From NCBI GenBank assembly GCA_943332615.1, contig CALQQB010000053.1:1-33725 (forward strand): DNA of 33,725 bases. Reading direction: 5' to 3'. Each line of letters starts with the position of its first letter. Within the stretch, counting starts at the first letter, position 1. The notes below the pieces were generated by a model. That model saw only the letters and a list, made by a program, of their open reading frames with translations. It ran no database searches and was not told the origin of the DNA. The position numbers and the translations under genes were made by a program. Below, in pieces: positions 8,198 to 16,320 of this stretch. This stretch comes from Phenylobacterium deserti (GTDB lineage Bacteria; Pseudomonadota; Alphaproteobacteria; Caulobacterales; Caulobacteraceae).

Positions 8198-9370
8198 GTG
8201 TCCGCGCCCCGTATCGTCGACATCGTCGAGGTGACGAAGCCGATTTCGTCCCCCATCCGCAATGCCTACATCGACTTCAGCAAGATGACCGCGAGCCTCG
8301 TGGCCGTGGTCACCAATGTGGTCCGCGATGGCCGCCGGGTGGTGGGCTACGGCTTCAACTCCAACGGCCGCTACGGGCAGGGCGGCCTGATCCGCGAGCG
8401 CTTCGCCGACCGGCTCCGCGAGGCCGATTCGGCCAGCCTGCTGGACGAAACCGGCGAGAACCTCGATCCGCACCGGATCTGGTCGACGCTGATGACCAAT
8501 GAAAAGCCCGGCGGCCACGGCGAGCGCTCGGTCGCCGTCGGCACCATCGACATGGCGGTCTGGGACGCGGTGGCCAAGATCGCAGGCAAGCCGCTGTTCC
8601 GGCTGCTGGCCGAACGCCACGGCCGCGAGGCCGACCCGCGCGTCTTCGTCTACGCCGCCGGCGGCTACTACTATCCGGGCAAGGACGACACGGCGCTGCG
8701 AGCCGAGATGCGCAGCTACATCGACCGCGGCTACAACGTCGTGAAGATGAAGATCGGCGGCGAGAGCCTGGCCACCGACGCCCGCCGGATCGAGTCCGTG
8801 CTGGCCGAGATCGGGTCCGACGCCCAGCTGGCGGTGGACGCCAACGGCCGCTTCGACACCCTGACCGCCATCGAATACGCCAAGCAGCTGCGGCAGTATC
8901 CGCTGTTCTGGTACGAGGAAGCCGGCGACCCGCTGGACTATCACCTGCAGTCGGTGCTCGCGGAGTTCTATCCGGGCCCGATGGCCACCGGCGAGAACCT
9001 GTTCAGCCACCAGGACGCCCGCAACCTGATCCGCTACGGCGGCATGCGCCCCGACCGCGACTGGCTGCAGTTCGACTGCGCGCTGTCATATGGCCTGGTC
9101 GAGTACCTGCGGACGCTGGAGGCGCTGGACGCGGCCGGCTGGTCGGCCTCGCGCTGCATCCCGCATGGCGGGCACCAGATGTCGCTGAACATCGCCGCCG
9201 GCCTCGGGCTGGGCGGCAACGAGAGCTATCCCGATCTCTTCCAGCCCTACGGGGGCTTCCCTGACGGCGTGAAGGTCGAGGCGGGCCACATCCGGATGCC
9301 GGATCTTCCGGGCATCGGGTTCGAAGGCAAGAGCGACCTGATCCGCGTGATGCGCGAGCTGGCCGAGTAG
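8198..9370 (+). CDS. tarD: D(-)-tartrate dehydratase, TarD-like (enolase superfamily)
   Basis: 390 residues of the mandelate racemase branch of the enolase superfamily. From memory it closely resembles the Bradyrhizobium D-tartrate dehydratase across its whole length (RNAYIDF, NSNGRYGQGG, CIPHGGHQM). The catalytic residues fall exactly one position after the TarD numbering: Lys185 of KMK (Lys184), metal ligands Asp214, Glu240 and Glu266 (213, 239, 265), and His323 (322). The expected reaction is D-tartrate to oxaloacetate plus water with Mg2+, in the cytoplasm. GTG at 8198 was chosen because AAAGGAAG lies just upstream and the homology starts there; the open frame running further upstream overlaps the SDR gene and is a shadow. 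A close relative acting on another diacid remains possible. Confidence 0.88.
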   Translation: MSAPRIVDIVEVTKPISSPIRNAYIDFSKMTASLVAVVTNVVRDGRRVVGYGFNSNGRYGQGGLIRERFADRLREADSASLLDETGENLDPHRIWSTLMTNEKPGGHGERSVAVGTIDMAVWDAVAKIAGKPLFRLLAERHGREADPRVFVYAAGGYYYPGKDDTALRAEMRSYIDRGYNVVKMKIGGESLATDARRIESVLAEIGSDAQLAVDANGRFDTLTAIEYAKQLRQYPLFWYEEAGDPLDYHLQSVLAEFYPGPMATGENLFSHQDARNLIRYGGMRPDRDWLQFDCALSYGLVEYLRTLEALDAAGWSASRCIPHGGHQMSLNIAAGLGLGGNESYPDLFQPYGGFPDGVKVEAGHIRMPDLPGIGFEGKSDLIRVMRELAE

Positions 9371-9421
9371 ACAAAACAAGAGCGTCGCGCCGCATGACGG
9401 CGACGATCGCGGGGAGGTTCC

Positions 9422-10828
9422 ATGACCGCCAGTGTGCTGCGCGAGACGATCATCATCGGATCGGTCGTCGTCTACATCCTGCTCACCAGCGTGCTGGCCT
9501 ATGTGCTGCGCAGTCGCACGACCGCCCAGTTCATGGTCGGCTCGAAGACCCTGCCGGCGGTGGTGATCGCTGTCCTGCTGATGTCCGAGTTCATCGGCGC
9601 CAAGTCGACGGTCGGCACGGCGCAGGAGGCCTTCGAGAAGGGCATGGCCGCCGGCTGGTCGGTGCTGGCCGCGGCGATCGGCTTCCTGCTGCTGGGCCTG
9701 TTCTTCGCCAAGCAGATCTACAACTCCAACCAGCACACCATCTCGGGGCTGATCGAGCAGAGATTCGGCAACGGCGCGCGGATCGTCGTGTCGCTGATCA
9801 TGATCTACGCCCTCTTGCTGGTGAACGTCGGCAACTACCTCAGCGGGGCCGCGGCGCTCACCTCGGCCCTGCACATCAACCTGACGGCCTCGGCCATCGT
9901 CATCGCCGCCTTCAGCGCGATCTACTATGTGTTCGGCGGCCTCAAGAGCATCGCCTACGTCACGGTGCTGCACAGCATCATCAAGCTGGCCGGGATCGCG
10001 ATCCTGGTGGCGGTGGCGGCGAAGCTGACCGGCGGCCTGGACCCCATCCGGGAGGGCCTGCCGGCTTCCTACTTCACCATCGACGGCGCGGTCGGCGCGC
10101 CGACGATCTCGGCCTGGGTCCTGGGGACGGTCGGGGCGATCTTCTCGACCCAGTACATCGTCCAGGCCATCGCCTCGAACCGCGACGCCAAGGCCGCCCG
10201 CGCCTCGGTGCTGATGTCGGCGGCGCTGTGCCTGCCGCTGGGCTTCGCGCTCGCCTTCATCGGCGTCGCCGCGCGCTACCTCTATCCGGCCCAGGACAGC
10301 CTCTACGCACTGCCCGTGTTCATCGACAAGATGGCCCCGCCGCTGGCGGCCCTGGTCACGGTCTCGCTGGTCGCCTCGGTGCTGGTCAGCGTCAGCACTG
10401 TGGCGCTGGCGACCACGGCCCTGGTCATGCGCGACTTCTATGTCCCCTGGCGCAAGCCGGAGCCGGACCACGAGCTGCGCGCCACCCGCTACGTGGCGCT
10501 GGCCATCGGCCTGCTGCCGCTGATCTGCGTGTTCTTCACCCCGCACATCCTGGCGCTGTCGTTCTTCACCCGGGCGCTGCGGCTCTCCATCGCCATCATC
10601 GCCCTGATCGGGGTCTTCCTGCCCTTCGTCGGCTCGCCGCGCGCCGCCGTCATCGCCCTGGTGGCCAGCGGCGTGGCGACCACGGCCTGGTACCTGCTCG
10701 AGAACCCGTTCGGCATCGACAACATCTTCATCGCCGCCCTCGTGCCGGCGCTCGTCCTGGCCGCGGATCACCTGATCCCCGGCCGGCGGGCCGCCCGCGC
10801 CCTGGCCGCCGGAGCCCCCGACCAATGA
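9422..10828 (+). CDS. sodium:solute symporter (SSS family)
   Basis: 468 residues with about 13 hydrophobic segments spread over the whole length, the LeuT-like topology of SSS transporters. Family signs are the N-terminal long helix, FMVGSKTLP after helix 1, GAKSTVGTAQEAFEKGM in the unwound helix-2 region, and IYYVFGGLKSIAYVTVLH, the counterpart of the GGxxAVxxTDxxQ stretch. The ATG follows GGGGAGGTTCC. It lies between the dehydratase and an exported esterase, so it probably carries the acid released in the periplasm (tartrate-like) into the cytoplasm. The substrate is inferred from context only. Confidence 0.88.
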   Translation: MTASVLRETIIIGSVVVYILLTSVLAYVLRSRTTAQFMVGSKTLPAVVIAVLLMSEFIGAKSTVGTAQEAFEKGMAAGWSVLAAAIGFLLLGLFFAKQIYNSNQHTISGLIEQRFGNGARIVVSLIMIYALLLVNVGNYLSGAAALTSALHINLTASAIVIAAFSAIYYVFGGLKSIAYVTVLHSIIKLAGIAILVAVAAKLTGGLDPIREGLPASYFTIDGAVGAPTISAWVLGTVGAIFSTQYIVQAIASNRDAKAARASVLMSAALCLPLGFALAFIGVAARYLYPAQDSLYALPVFIDKMAPPLAALVTVSLVASVLVSVSTVALATTALVMRDFYVPWRKPEPDHELRATRYVALAIGLLPLICVFFTPHILALSFFTRALRLSIAIIALIGVFLPFVGSPRAAVIALVASGVATTAWYLLENPFGIDNIFIAALVPALVLAADHLIPGRRAARALAAGAPDQ

Positions 10829-11886
10829 CCCAGGTCCGTCTCGCCTCCTTCGCCGCCGCCGCCGTGGCGCTGCTGGCCTGCAGCGAGGCCTTCGCGGCCG
10901 CACCCGTCGAGGTGACCGCCGACGGGACCACCTCGATCCCGGCGATCCAGGTGCCCAGCAGCGGCCTGATGAGCCCCGAGGGCAATGCCTCCCGGGTCGA
11001 GCACATCCTCACCGAGCGGTCGCTGAAGGGGCAGCCCGTCGGCCCCTTCAACGCCGCCCTGTTCGGCCCGCGTCTGGAGCGCACCAAGGCGGCCTATCCG
11101 GTGACCATCCGCAGCGCCGAGATCGGCGGGGTGAAGGTGCTGATCTACGAACCGCGGGCGGGTGTGGCCAAGGCGAAGCAGGGGCAGGTGCTGATCAATG
11201 TCCACGGCGGCGGCTTCGTCGGCTGTTTCGTGGAATGCGGCGGCCTGGAGTCGATCCCGGTCGCGGCGCTCACCGGCGTCAAGGTGATCAGCATCGACTA
11301 CCGGATGGCGCCGGCCGCGCAGTATCCCGCCGCTTCGGAAGATGTCGCCGCGGTCTATCGCGAGGTGCTGAAGACCTCGCCCGCCCGCCGCGTAGGACTG
11401 TTCGGCTGTTCGGCCGGCGGGCTGCTGACCGCCCAGTCGCTGGCCTGGTTCCAGACCCACAGCCTCCCGGCGCCGGCCGCCGCGGGAATCTTCTGCGCCG
11501 GCGGCGACCCGTCGATGTCGGGCGACTCCCGGATCATCGGCATGCTGCTCGGCGACGGCGAGGCGCCGTCACCGCCGCCCCCGCCCGGCGGCGCGCCCAG
11601 CCTTGGTTACATGCGCGGCTCGTCACCCACGGACTCCACGGCCTATCCCGCCATCAGCCCTGCGGTGCTGGCGAAGTTCCCGCCCACCCTGGTCATCGTC
11701 GGCACGCGCGACTTCGCGCTCAGCAGCGCGGTCAACCTGCACAGCAAGCTGGTCGCAAACGGCGTGGACGCCCGGCTGAACGTCTGGGAAGGCGGCCGCC
11801 ACGCCTTCTTCTACGACGCCCGCATGCCGGAATCGCGTGAGGCCTATGTGGTGATGGCGTCATTCTTCAGGGCGCGGCTGAAGTAG
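10825..11886 (+). CDS. exported alpha/beta-hydrolase of the hormone-sensitive-lipase type
   Basis: 353 residues with a signal peptide (about 1-26, LACSEAFAA). HSL-type marks are the oxyanion motif HGGGF (127-131), nucleophile Ser196 in GCSAGG, Asp296 in GTRDFAL and His326 in GGRHAFF, so the triad is complete. The ATG overlaps the symporter stop codon (ATGA), which indicates translational coupling and shows the start is here rather than in the long frame open further upstream. It is the second exported esterase of the operon. Two different esterases suggest a substrate with more than one ester bond or a family of related esters. A proline-rich PPPPPGG loop follows residue 250. Confidence 0.88.
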   Translation: MTQVRLASFAAAAVALLACSEAFAAAPVEVTADGTTSIPAIQVPSSGLMSPEGNASRVEHILTERSLKGQPVGPFNAALFGPRLERTKAAYPVTIRSAEIGGVKVLIYEPRAGVAKAKQGQVLINVHGGGFVGCFVECGGLESIPVAALTGVKVISIDYRMAPAAQYPAASEDVAAVYREVLKTSPARRVGLFGCSAGGLLTAQSLAWFQTHSLPAPAAAGIFCAGGDPSMSGDSRIIGMLLGDGEAPSPPPPPGGAPSLGYMRGSSPTDSTAYPAISPAVLAKFPPTLVIVGTRDFALSSAVNLHSKLVANGVDARLNVWEGGRHAFFYDARMPESREAYVVMASFFRARLK

Positions 11887-11971
11887 GGATTTACCCTGCT
11901 TGGCCACTGCGAATGTTGAGTTTGCGGAAAGAGGTCAATGACCGCTCCTGGCGCAGCTCCGCCGCAATCGG

Positions 11972-12508
11972 TCAGTTTGCAAGGGACGCGATGGCTGTCG
12001 TCATCTGCTTCAGGAACACCTCATGGCGCTCAGAGTAGTGCTCCGTCAGCGTGCCGCCCTCGGGAGGCTGTCCGGTCTCAACCTGGATGCGTTCGCGAAG
12101 GCGCTCGTAGTAGAAATCTGCGGCGAGAAGCCCCTTGCTGAAATTGGGGTGATGCGTCGTATCTGGATTGAGGTCGCGGTGCGCCGCTAGTTCGTTCCGG
12201 TAGTCCACCAACACCTTACGATATTCGCTCCATTCATCGAGCGTGAGTCCGACCGCCGCAAGCAATCCGTCGCGGAACGGATCTGCGTCGAACATGTGCT
12301 TCCAATGCAGTTTCTGGTGGTGCGCATGATCCGATCCGAACAGGATACACCAGCTAATCACCGCTACATCGAATGCCGCGTTTCGAGCAATTTTCAGCGA
12401 GTATGGCTGGGGCTGTAGCTCTTGGAGCGCCCGCGCGAGCGCCACAGCGTCAATGAACGCGCGTAACGTATCGCGGGCAAATTTCAGATCCGCGTTGGGG
12501 ACGATCAC
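11972..12508 (-). CDS. uncharacterised HEPN-like protein
   Basis: 178 residues, no signal peptide, mostly helical. The stretch DYRNELAAHRDLN contains R-N-x4-H (Arg104 and His110), the Rx4-6H pattern of HEPN RNases. Upstream, FDVAVISWCILFGSD and LHWKHMF resemble a widespread uncharacterised family of AbiU2-like type. GTG at 12508 was chosen because AGGAG lies nine bases upstream and a TATAAT box is at 12553-12558; the TTG that opens the frame overlaps that box. It is alone on its strand between two catabolic operons and uses less GC-biased codons than its left neighbours. No partner antitoxin is adjacent, so a toxin or defence role is only a possibility. Confidence 0.7.
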   Translation of the reverse strand: MIVPNADLKFARDTLRAFIDAVALARALQELQPQPYSLKIARNAAFDVAVISWCILFGSDHAHHQKLHWKHMFDADPFRDGLLAAVGLTLDEWSEYRKVLVDYRNELAAHRDLNPDTTHHPNFSKGLLAADFYYERLRERIQVETGQPPEGGTLTEHYSERHEVFLKQMTTAIASLAN

Positions 12509-12993
12509 GGGCTCAGGCTCCTGCCCAGCGGCGATCACGCCGCAGAGCGCCAATTATAGTCCACGCCCCTGAAACCGCGACCTTCGTCGCTAGCCTGCGA
12601 GTGTCCAGTTTCAGCGGCCGAGCCAATGTCAGCTACTGACTCATTCCAGACTTTGGGATGGTCCGCTTGCGGGCCTGGGGCCTAGTTCCGCTCACGACCC
12701 GAAGCGGAAGTTCGCAGACCCTCACGCCCCGCTCTACGATACCTTCAATCTCCACTACATCTGATCCGCCGACCGACCCTTCACCAGTTCCGGGCCGCTG
12801 CTCATCGGTCGTGGGACGCTGCGACCGCCGCTGCGTGAGTACTGGGTCGGGAAGGGGCCTCTGCGTCTCGGCGTAGTTAACCTGTCCGCTACCAGCGAAC
12901 CATTGCAGGGACGGCAGCTTGCATCGCGTATTTCGCAATCACGGAACCTCGTTGTGACGGCTAGCTTAGGCAGCGGAAGACGTCGGAGCGGAC
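12509..12993. other. intergenic seam between the two catabolic modules
   Basis: About 480 bases. A TATAAT box at 12553-12558 (minus strand) probably serves the HEPN-like gene. Overlapping open frames on both strands at about 12630-12940 have no recognisable motif, lack good ribosome sites and look spurious. The last 40 bases contain the ribosome site CGGAG of the following SDR gene. I see no RNA gene, terminator or clear recombination scar. Confidence 0.5.
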
Positions 12994-13809
12994 ATGCGGA
13001 ATTTTGAGGGCAAGGTCGCTGTCATCACCGGCGGCGCCAGCGGCATTGGCTTCGCGGTCGCGCGCGCACTGGGCCGGCGCGGGGCGAAGCTCGTGCTCGC
13101 CGACATTGAGCGCGACGTTCTGATGGACGCGGTCCATATCTTGGAGAGTGAGGGGGTCGAGGCCATTGCGGCGGTGACCGATGTCTCCGACCGCGGCAGC
13201 GTGGCCGATCTGGCTGACGCGACTTGGGCGCGCTTCGACGCCGTCCACTTGGTGATGCACAATGCGGGGGTGGCGGTATTCGGTGCCGTACAGGAAATGA
13301 CGCCCAACGACTGGGACTGGACTCTGGGGGTAAACCTCAACGGTCCGATCTATGGAGTTGAGGCTTTCCTGCCGCGAATGCTCGCCGAGGGTTACGAGGG
13401 CCACATGGTGTTCACGGCCAGTTTCGCGGGCTTGGTGCCGAACCGCGATCTGGGTCCCTACAACGTGGCCAAGGCCGGGGTGATCGCCTTGGGCGAGTCG
13501 GTGCGCAAGGACCTGCGGGACACCCCGATCAGCGCCTCGGTGTTGTGCCCCATGCGGGTGGAAAGCAACATCGACTTCAGCGCCCGCAATCGGCCTATCG
13601 TGCTGGGCGGCGCGGCGGCAAACCGCAGCTATACGGACGAGGAGCGCGGCGCGTTGCAGGGGCGGACTCTGGACACCGACGCGGTGGCCGAACTGGTCCT
13701 GCAAGGGGTGGCCGACGACCGGCTCTACATCCATACACACCGTGAGGCGCAGGCCTATTTCGACGCCCGTGCGAGCCGGATTTCACAGGCGTTCCACGCG
13801 GCGCTTTAG
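12994..13809 (+). CDS. short-chain dehydrogenase/reductase, NAD-type
   Basis: 271 residues, a complete classical SDR: TGGASGIG at 12-19, Asp37 at the end of strand 2 (LADIE) favouring NAD, HNAG at 89-92, Asn114, and the catalytic Ser143, Tyr156 and Lys160 (GPYNVAK). Such enzymes oxidise secondary alcohols or 3-hydroxyacyl-CoA. It is the first gene of the second catabolic module and lies before a kinase/acyl-CoA dehydrogenase pair, so an oxidation step on a hydroxyacyl or cyclic alcohol intermediate is plausible. The ATG has GGAGCGG upstream. Codon choice is less GC-strict than in the tartrate operon. Confidence 0.9.
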   Translation: MRNFEGKVAVITGGASGIGFAVARALGRRGAKLVLADIERDVLMDAVHILESEGVEAIAAVTDVSDRGSVADLADATWARFDAVHLVMHNAGVAVFGAVQEMTPNDWDWTLGVNLNGPIYGVEAFLPRMLAEGYEGHMVFTASFAGLVPNRDLGPYNVAKAGVIALGESVRKDLRDTPISASVLCPMRVESNIDFSARNRPIVLGGAAANRSYTDEERGALQGRTLDTDAVAELVLQGVADDRLYIHTHREAQAYFDARASRISQAFHAAL

Positions 13810-13896
13810 GGCGTATCGGCCAGTTGCGGTTTCGCGCAAGCCGGGTTGACCAGTTTGCATTGGGGCGTGCAGAGCCCCCGCCCCATAGTCCACGCG

Positions 13897-14982
13897 ATGA
13901 CCCTGAAGGCTGACATTGCGGTCCCGCCGAAGCGGCCGGACGCGGATCCGGACGCATGGCGCGTCCTGGTGGACGTGTCGCGCCTTGAGGCCTGGATGGA
14001 CGGCCAGGGACTGGGCTCCGGGCCGCTCGGCGCCTTCCGTGCCCTGACTGGGGGGACTCAGAATCTGCTCCTGCGGTTCGAACGGGCGGGGCGGCCTCAT
14101 ATCCTGCGCCGGGCGCCGCTGAACCCCTACCTGGACGGCAGCGGGACCATGCGGCGCGAGGCCCGGGTGCTGGGCGCCTTGGCCGGCAGCGACACGCCCC
14201 ATCCGCGCCTGATCGCGGCCTGTTCGGACGAGCCGGTTCTAGGGCAGGCTTTCTACCTGATGGAGCCGGTCGAGGGATTCGCGGCGACCCAGACGATGCC
14301 CACGCTGCATGCCGCAAACGCGGGTATCCGCCACGCCATGGGCCTAGCGGTGATCGATGCCCTAGCTGCTCTGCAGCGAGTCGACCCGATGGCCACCGGG
14401 CTGGAAGACTTCGGCAAGCCCGCAGGATTCCTTGAGCGCCAGGCGCCGCGATGGCTGAAGCAGCTGGCCAGCTACGAGCAGTACGCCGGCTGGACCGGCC
14501 GCTGCGAGTTGCCAGGTCTCGACCGCATCGCGGACTGGCTAGTCGACAACGTGCCAGCCGACACCCGCGTCGGCGTCATTCACGGCGACTTCCACCTGGG
14601 CAACCTGCTGTTCGCGCCGGACGGTCCCGCAGTGGCGGCCATCGTCGACTGGGAGCTGTCCACGCTGGGCGACCCCATGGTCGACCTGGGCTGCCTGCTA
14701 GCCACCTGGGCCGATCCCGACGGCTCGCATCCAGGCTGCATCACTGTGACACCCTGGTCAGGTTTCCCCACCGAGGCCGAACTGGTCGCCCGCTATGCGG
14801 CGCTGACCGGGCGGGCGGCGGCAGACGTCAACTGGTTCGTGGTGCTGGCGTGCTTCAAGCTCGGCATCCTCCAAGAAGGCACCTATGCGCGCGCCTTCGC
14901 AGGCCAGGCCGACATGGAGCTGGGCCGTTGGATGCACGCCACATCGATCAACCTGTTCAACCGCGCCTTGGCGCGAATCTGA
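13897..14982 (+). CDS. aminoglycoside-phosphotransferase-like kinase (ACAD10/11 kinase-half type)
   Basis: 361 residues with a protein-kinase-like fold: a nucleotide-loop region (ALTGGTQNLLLRFERAG), LRRAPL as the likely lysine/arginine strand, the catalytic loop HGDFHLGN (His229, Asp231, Asn236) and the metal motif VDWE (Asp251). This branch is not an antibiotic-resistance enzyme. It matches the kinase half of ACAD10/ACAD11 and LvaA, which phosphorylate a hydroxyl of a hydroxyacyl-CoA. The acyl-CoA dehydrogenase partner begins nine bases downstream. ATG 13897 was preferred over an in-frame TTG at 13846 because family similarity starts after it; the ribosome site is weak for both. Confidence 0.85.
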   Translation: MTLKADIAVPPKRPDADPDAWRVLVDVSRLEAWMDGQGLGSGPLGAFRALTGGTQNLLLRFERAGRPHILRRAPLNPYLDGSGTMRREARVLGALAGSDTPHPRLIAACSDEPVLGQAFYLMEPVEGFAATQTMPTLHAANAGIRHAMGLAVIDALAALQRVDPMATGLEDFGKPAGFLERQAPRWLKQLASYEQYAGWTGRCELPGLDRIADWLVDNVPADTRVGVIHGDFHLGNLLFAPDGPAVAAIVDWELSTLGDPMVDLGCLLATWADPDGSHPGCITVTPWSGFPTEAELVARYAALTGRAAADVNWFVVLACFKLGILQEGTYARAFAGQADMELGRWMHATSINLFNRALARI

Positions 14983-14991
14983 GGAAATAGA

Positions 14992-16293
14992 ATGGCGTGG
15001 GATTTTGAGACCGACCCCGAGTTCCAGAAGCAATTGGACTGGATCGACGAGTTCGTCCGCCAGGATGTGGAGCCCTTGGATCATATCCTCGGCAGCGCCT
15101 GGAACATCCGCGACCCCGACTTCATCAAGCTGGTTCGGCCGCTGCAGGCGCGGGTGAAGGAACGGGGCCTGTGGGCCTGCCACCTGGGTCCCGAACTGGG
15201 CGGAAAGGGCTATGGCCAGGTGAAGCTGGCTCTGATGAACGAGCTGTTCGGTCGCTCGCGGTTCGGACCCATCGTCTTCGGTGCCCAGGCGCCCGACACC
15301 GGCAACGCCGAGATCCTCGCCCACTACGGCACCACCGAACAGAAGGCGCGGTTCCTGGAACCCCTGCTGAAGAATGAGATCGTCTCGTGTTTCTCGATGA
15401 CCGAGCCGCAGGGCGGGGCCGACCCCCTCGTGTTCCGCACCAGCGCGGTCCGCGACGGCGACGAATGGGTGATCAACGGCGAGAAGTGGTTCTCGTCCAA
15501 CGCCCGCTACGCTGACTTCCTGATCGTCATGGCGGTCACCGATCCGGACGCAACGCCCTACAAGCGGATGTCGATGTTCATCGTGCCCTCGGACACGCCG
15601 GGGGTGGAGATCGTGCGCAACCTCGGTTTCTGGGGCGAGCCCGAACCCAGCCACGCCTACATGCGCTACACCAACGTCCGTGTGCCGGTGGACGCCATGC
15701 TGGGGGGACGGGGTGAGGCCTTCGTGGTGGCCCAGGTGCGGCTGGGGGGCGGTCGGATGCACCACGCCATGCGCACCGTCGCCCAGGCGCAGCGCGCCTT
15801 CGAGATGACCTGCGAGCGGGTGGTGTCGCGATTCACCAAGGGCGAGAGCCTGGCCAACAAGCAGATGGTCCAGGAGAAGATTGCCGACTCCTGGATCCAG
15901 CTCCGCCAGTTCCGGCTGCTGGTGCTGGAGACCGCCTGGCTGATCGACAAGCACCACGACTACAAGATTGTGCGCAAGAACATCGCCGCGGTGAAGGCGA
16001 TCATGCCGAGCGTGCTGCACGACGTCTCGGCGCGCGCGCTGCATCTGCATGGCTCGTTCGGGATCTCCACCGAGATGCCGTTCTCGGACCTGCTGATCAA
16101 TTCCTACCACGTGGGCCTCGCCGACGGCCCGACCGAGGTCCACAAGGTGACCGTGGCGCGCGAGGTGCTGAAGGACTTCAAGCCGTCCAACGCTATGTTC
16201 CCCACCTACCACCTGCTGGAGGAGGAGGCCCGGGCGCTGGAGAAGTACGGCGCGCTGATGGAGGGCGTCCCGACCACGCGCGCGCCGGCCTAG
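14992..16293 (+). CDS. acyl-CoA dehydrogenase (ACAD11-like)
   Basis: 433 residues, the normal size for a FAD-dependent acyl-CoA dehydrogenase. Visible family marks are PDTGNAEIL (101-109), the FAD/substrate strand FSMTEPQGGAD (134-144), NGEKWFSSNA, GGGRMHHAMR, and the C-terminal LHLHGSFGIS and DGPTEVHK (378-384). The last motif replaces the EGT of ordinary short-chain enzymes, as in the ACAD10/11 and long-chain branch. It forms an operon pair with the kinase, spaced nine bases. In the ACAD10/11 system the dehydrogenase half removes the phosphate group introduced by the kinase to give an enoyl-CoA for beta-oxidation. The same pairing is inferred here. Confidence 0.9.
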   Translation: MAWDFETDPEFQKQLDWIDEFVRQDVEPLDHILGSAWNIRDPDFIKLVRPLQARVKERGLWACHLGPELGGKGYGQVKLALMNELFGRSRFGPIVFGAQAPDTGNAEILAHYGTTEQKARFLEPLLKNEIVSCFSMTEPQGGADPLVFRTSAVRDGDEWVINGEKWFSSNARYADFLIVMAVTDPDATPYKRMSMFIVPSDTPGVEIVRNLGFWGEPEPSHAYMRYTNVRVPVDAMLGGRGEAFVVAQVRLGGGRMHHAMRTVAQAQRAFEMTCERVVSRFTKGESLANKQMVQEKIADSWIQLRQFRLLVLETAWLIDKHHDYKIVRKNIAAVKAIMPSVLHDVSARALHLHGSFGISTEMPFSDLLINSYHVGLADGPTEVHKVTVAREVLKDFKPSNAMFPTYHLLEEEARALEKYGALMEGVPTTRAPA

Positions 16294-16320
16294 AACAAGA
16301 AAACTCCGAAGGGTGGAAAC

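Noticed and set aside
9394..10824. Long upstream extension of the second esterase frame
   Set aside because: It overlaps the symporter gene in another frame and is arginine/proline-rich noise. The esterase begins at the ATGA overlap at 10825 with a proper signal peptide.
9086..10903. 605-codon minus-strand open frame
   Set aside because: It is antisense to the dehydratase and symporter, extremely rich in Arg, Gly, Asp and His, and has no domain; a GC-driven shadow.
12633..12938. Small open frames on both strands between the modules
   Set aside because: No motif, no ribosome site, and they overlap each other antiparallel.
13897..14982. Aminoglycoside resistance gene
   Set aside because: The fold is shared, but the sequence and its pairing with an acyl-CoA dehydrogenase match the ACAD10/11 and LvaA kinase group, not resistance enzymes.
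14758..16212. 484-codon minus-strand open frame
   Set aside because: It is antisense to the acyl-CoA dehydrogenase, rich in His, Gly and Val, with no motifs; a shadow.
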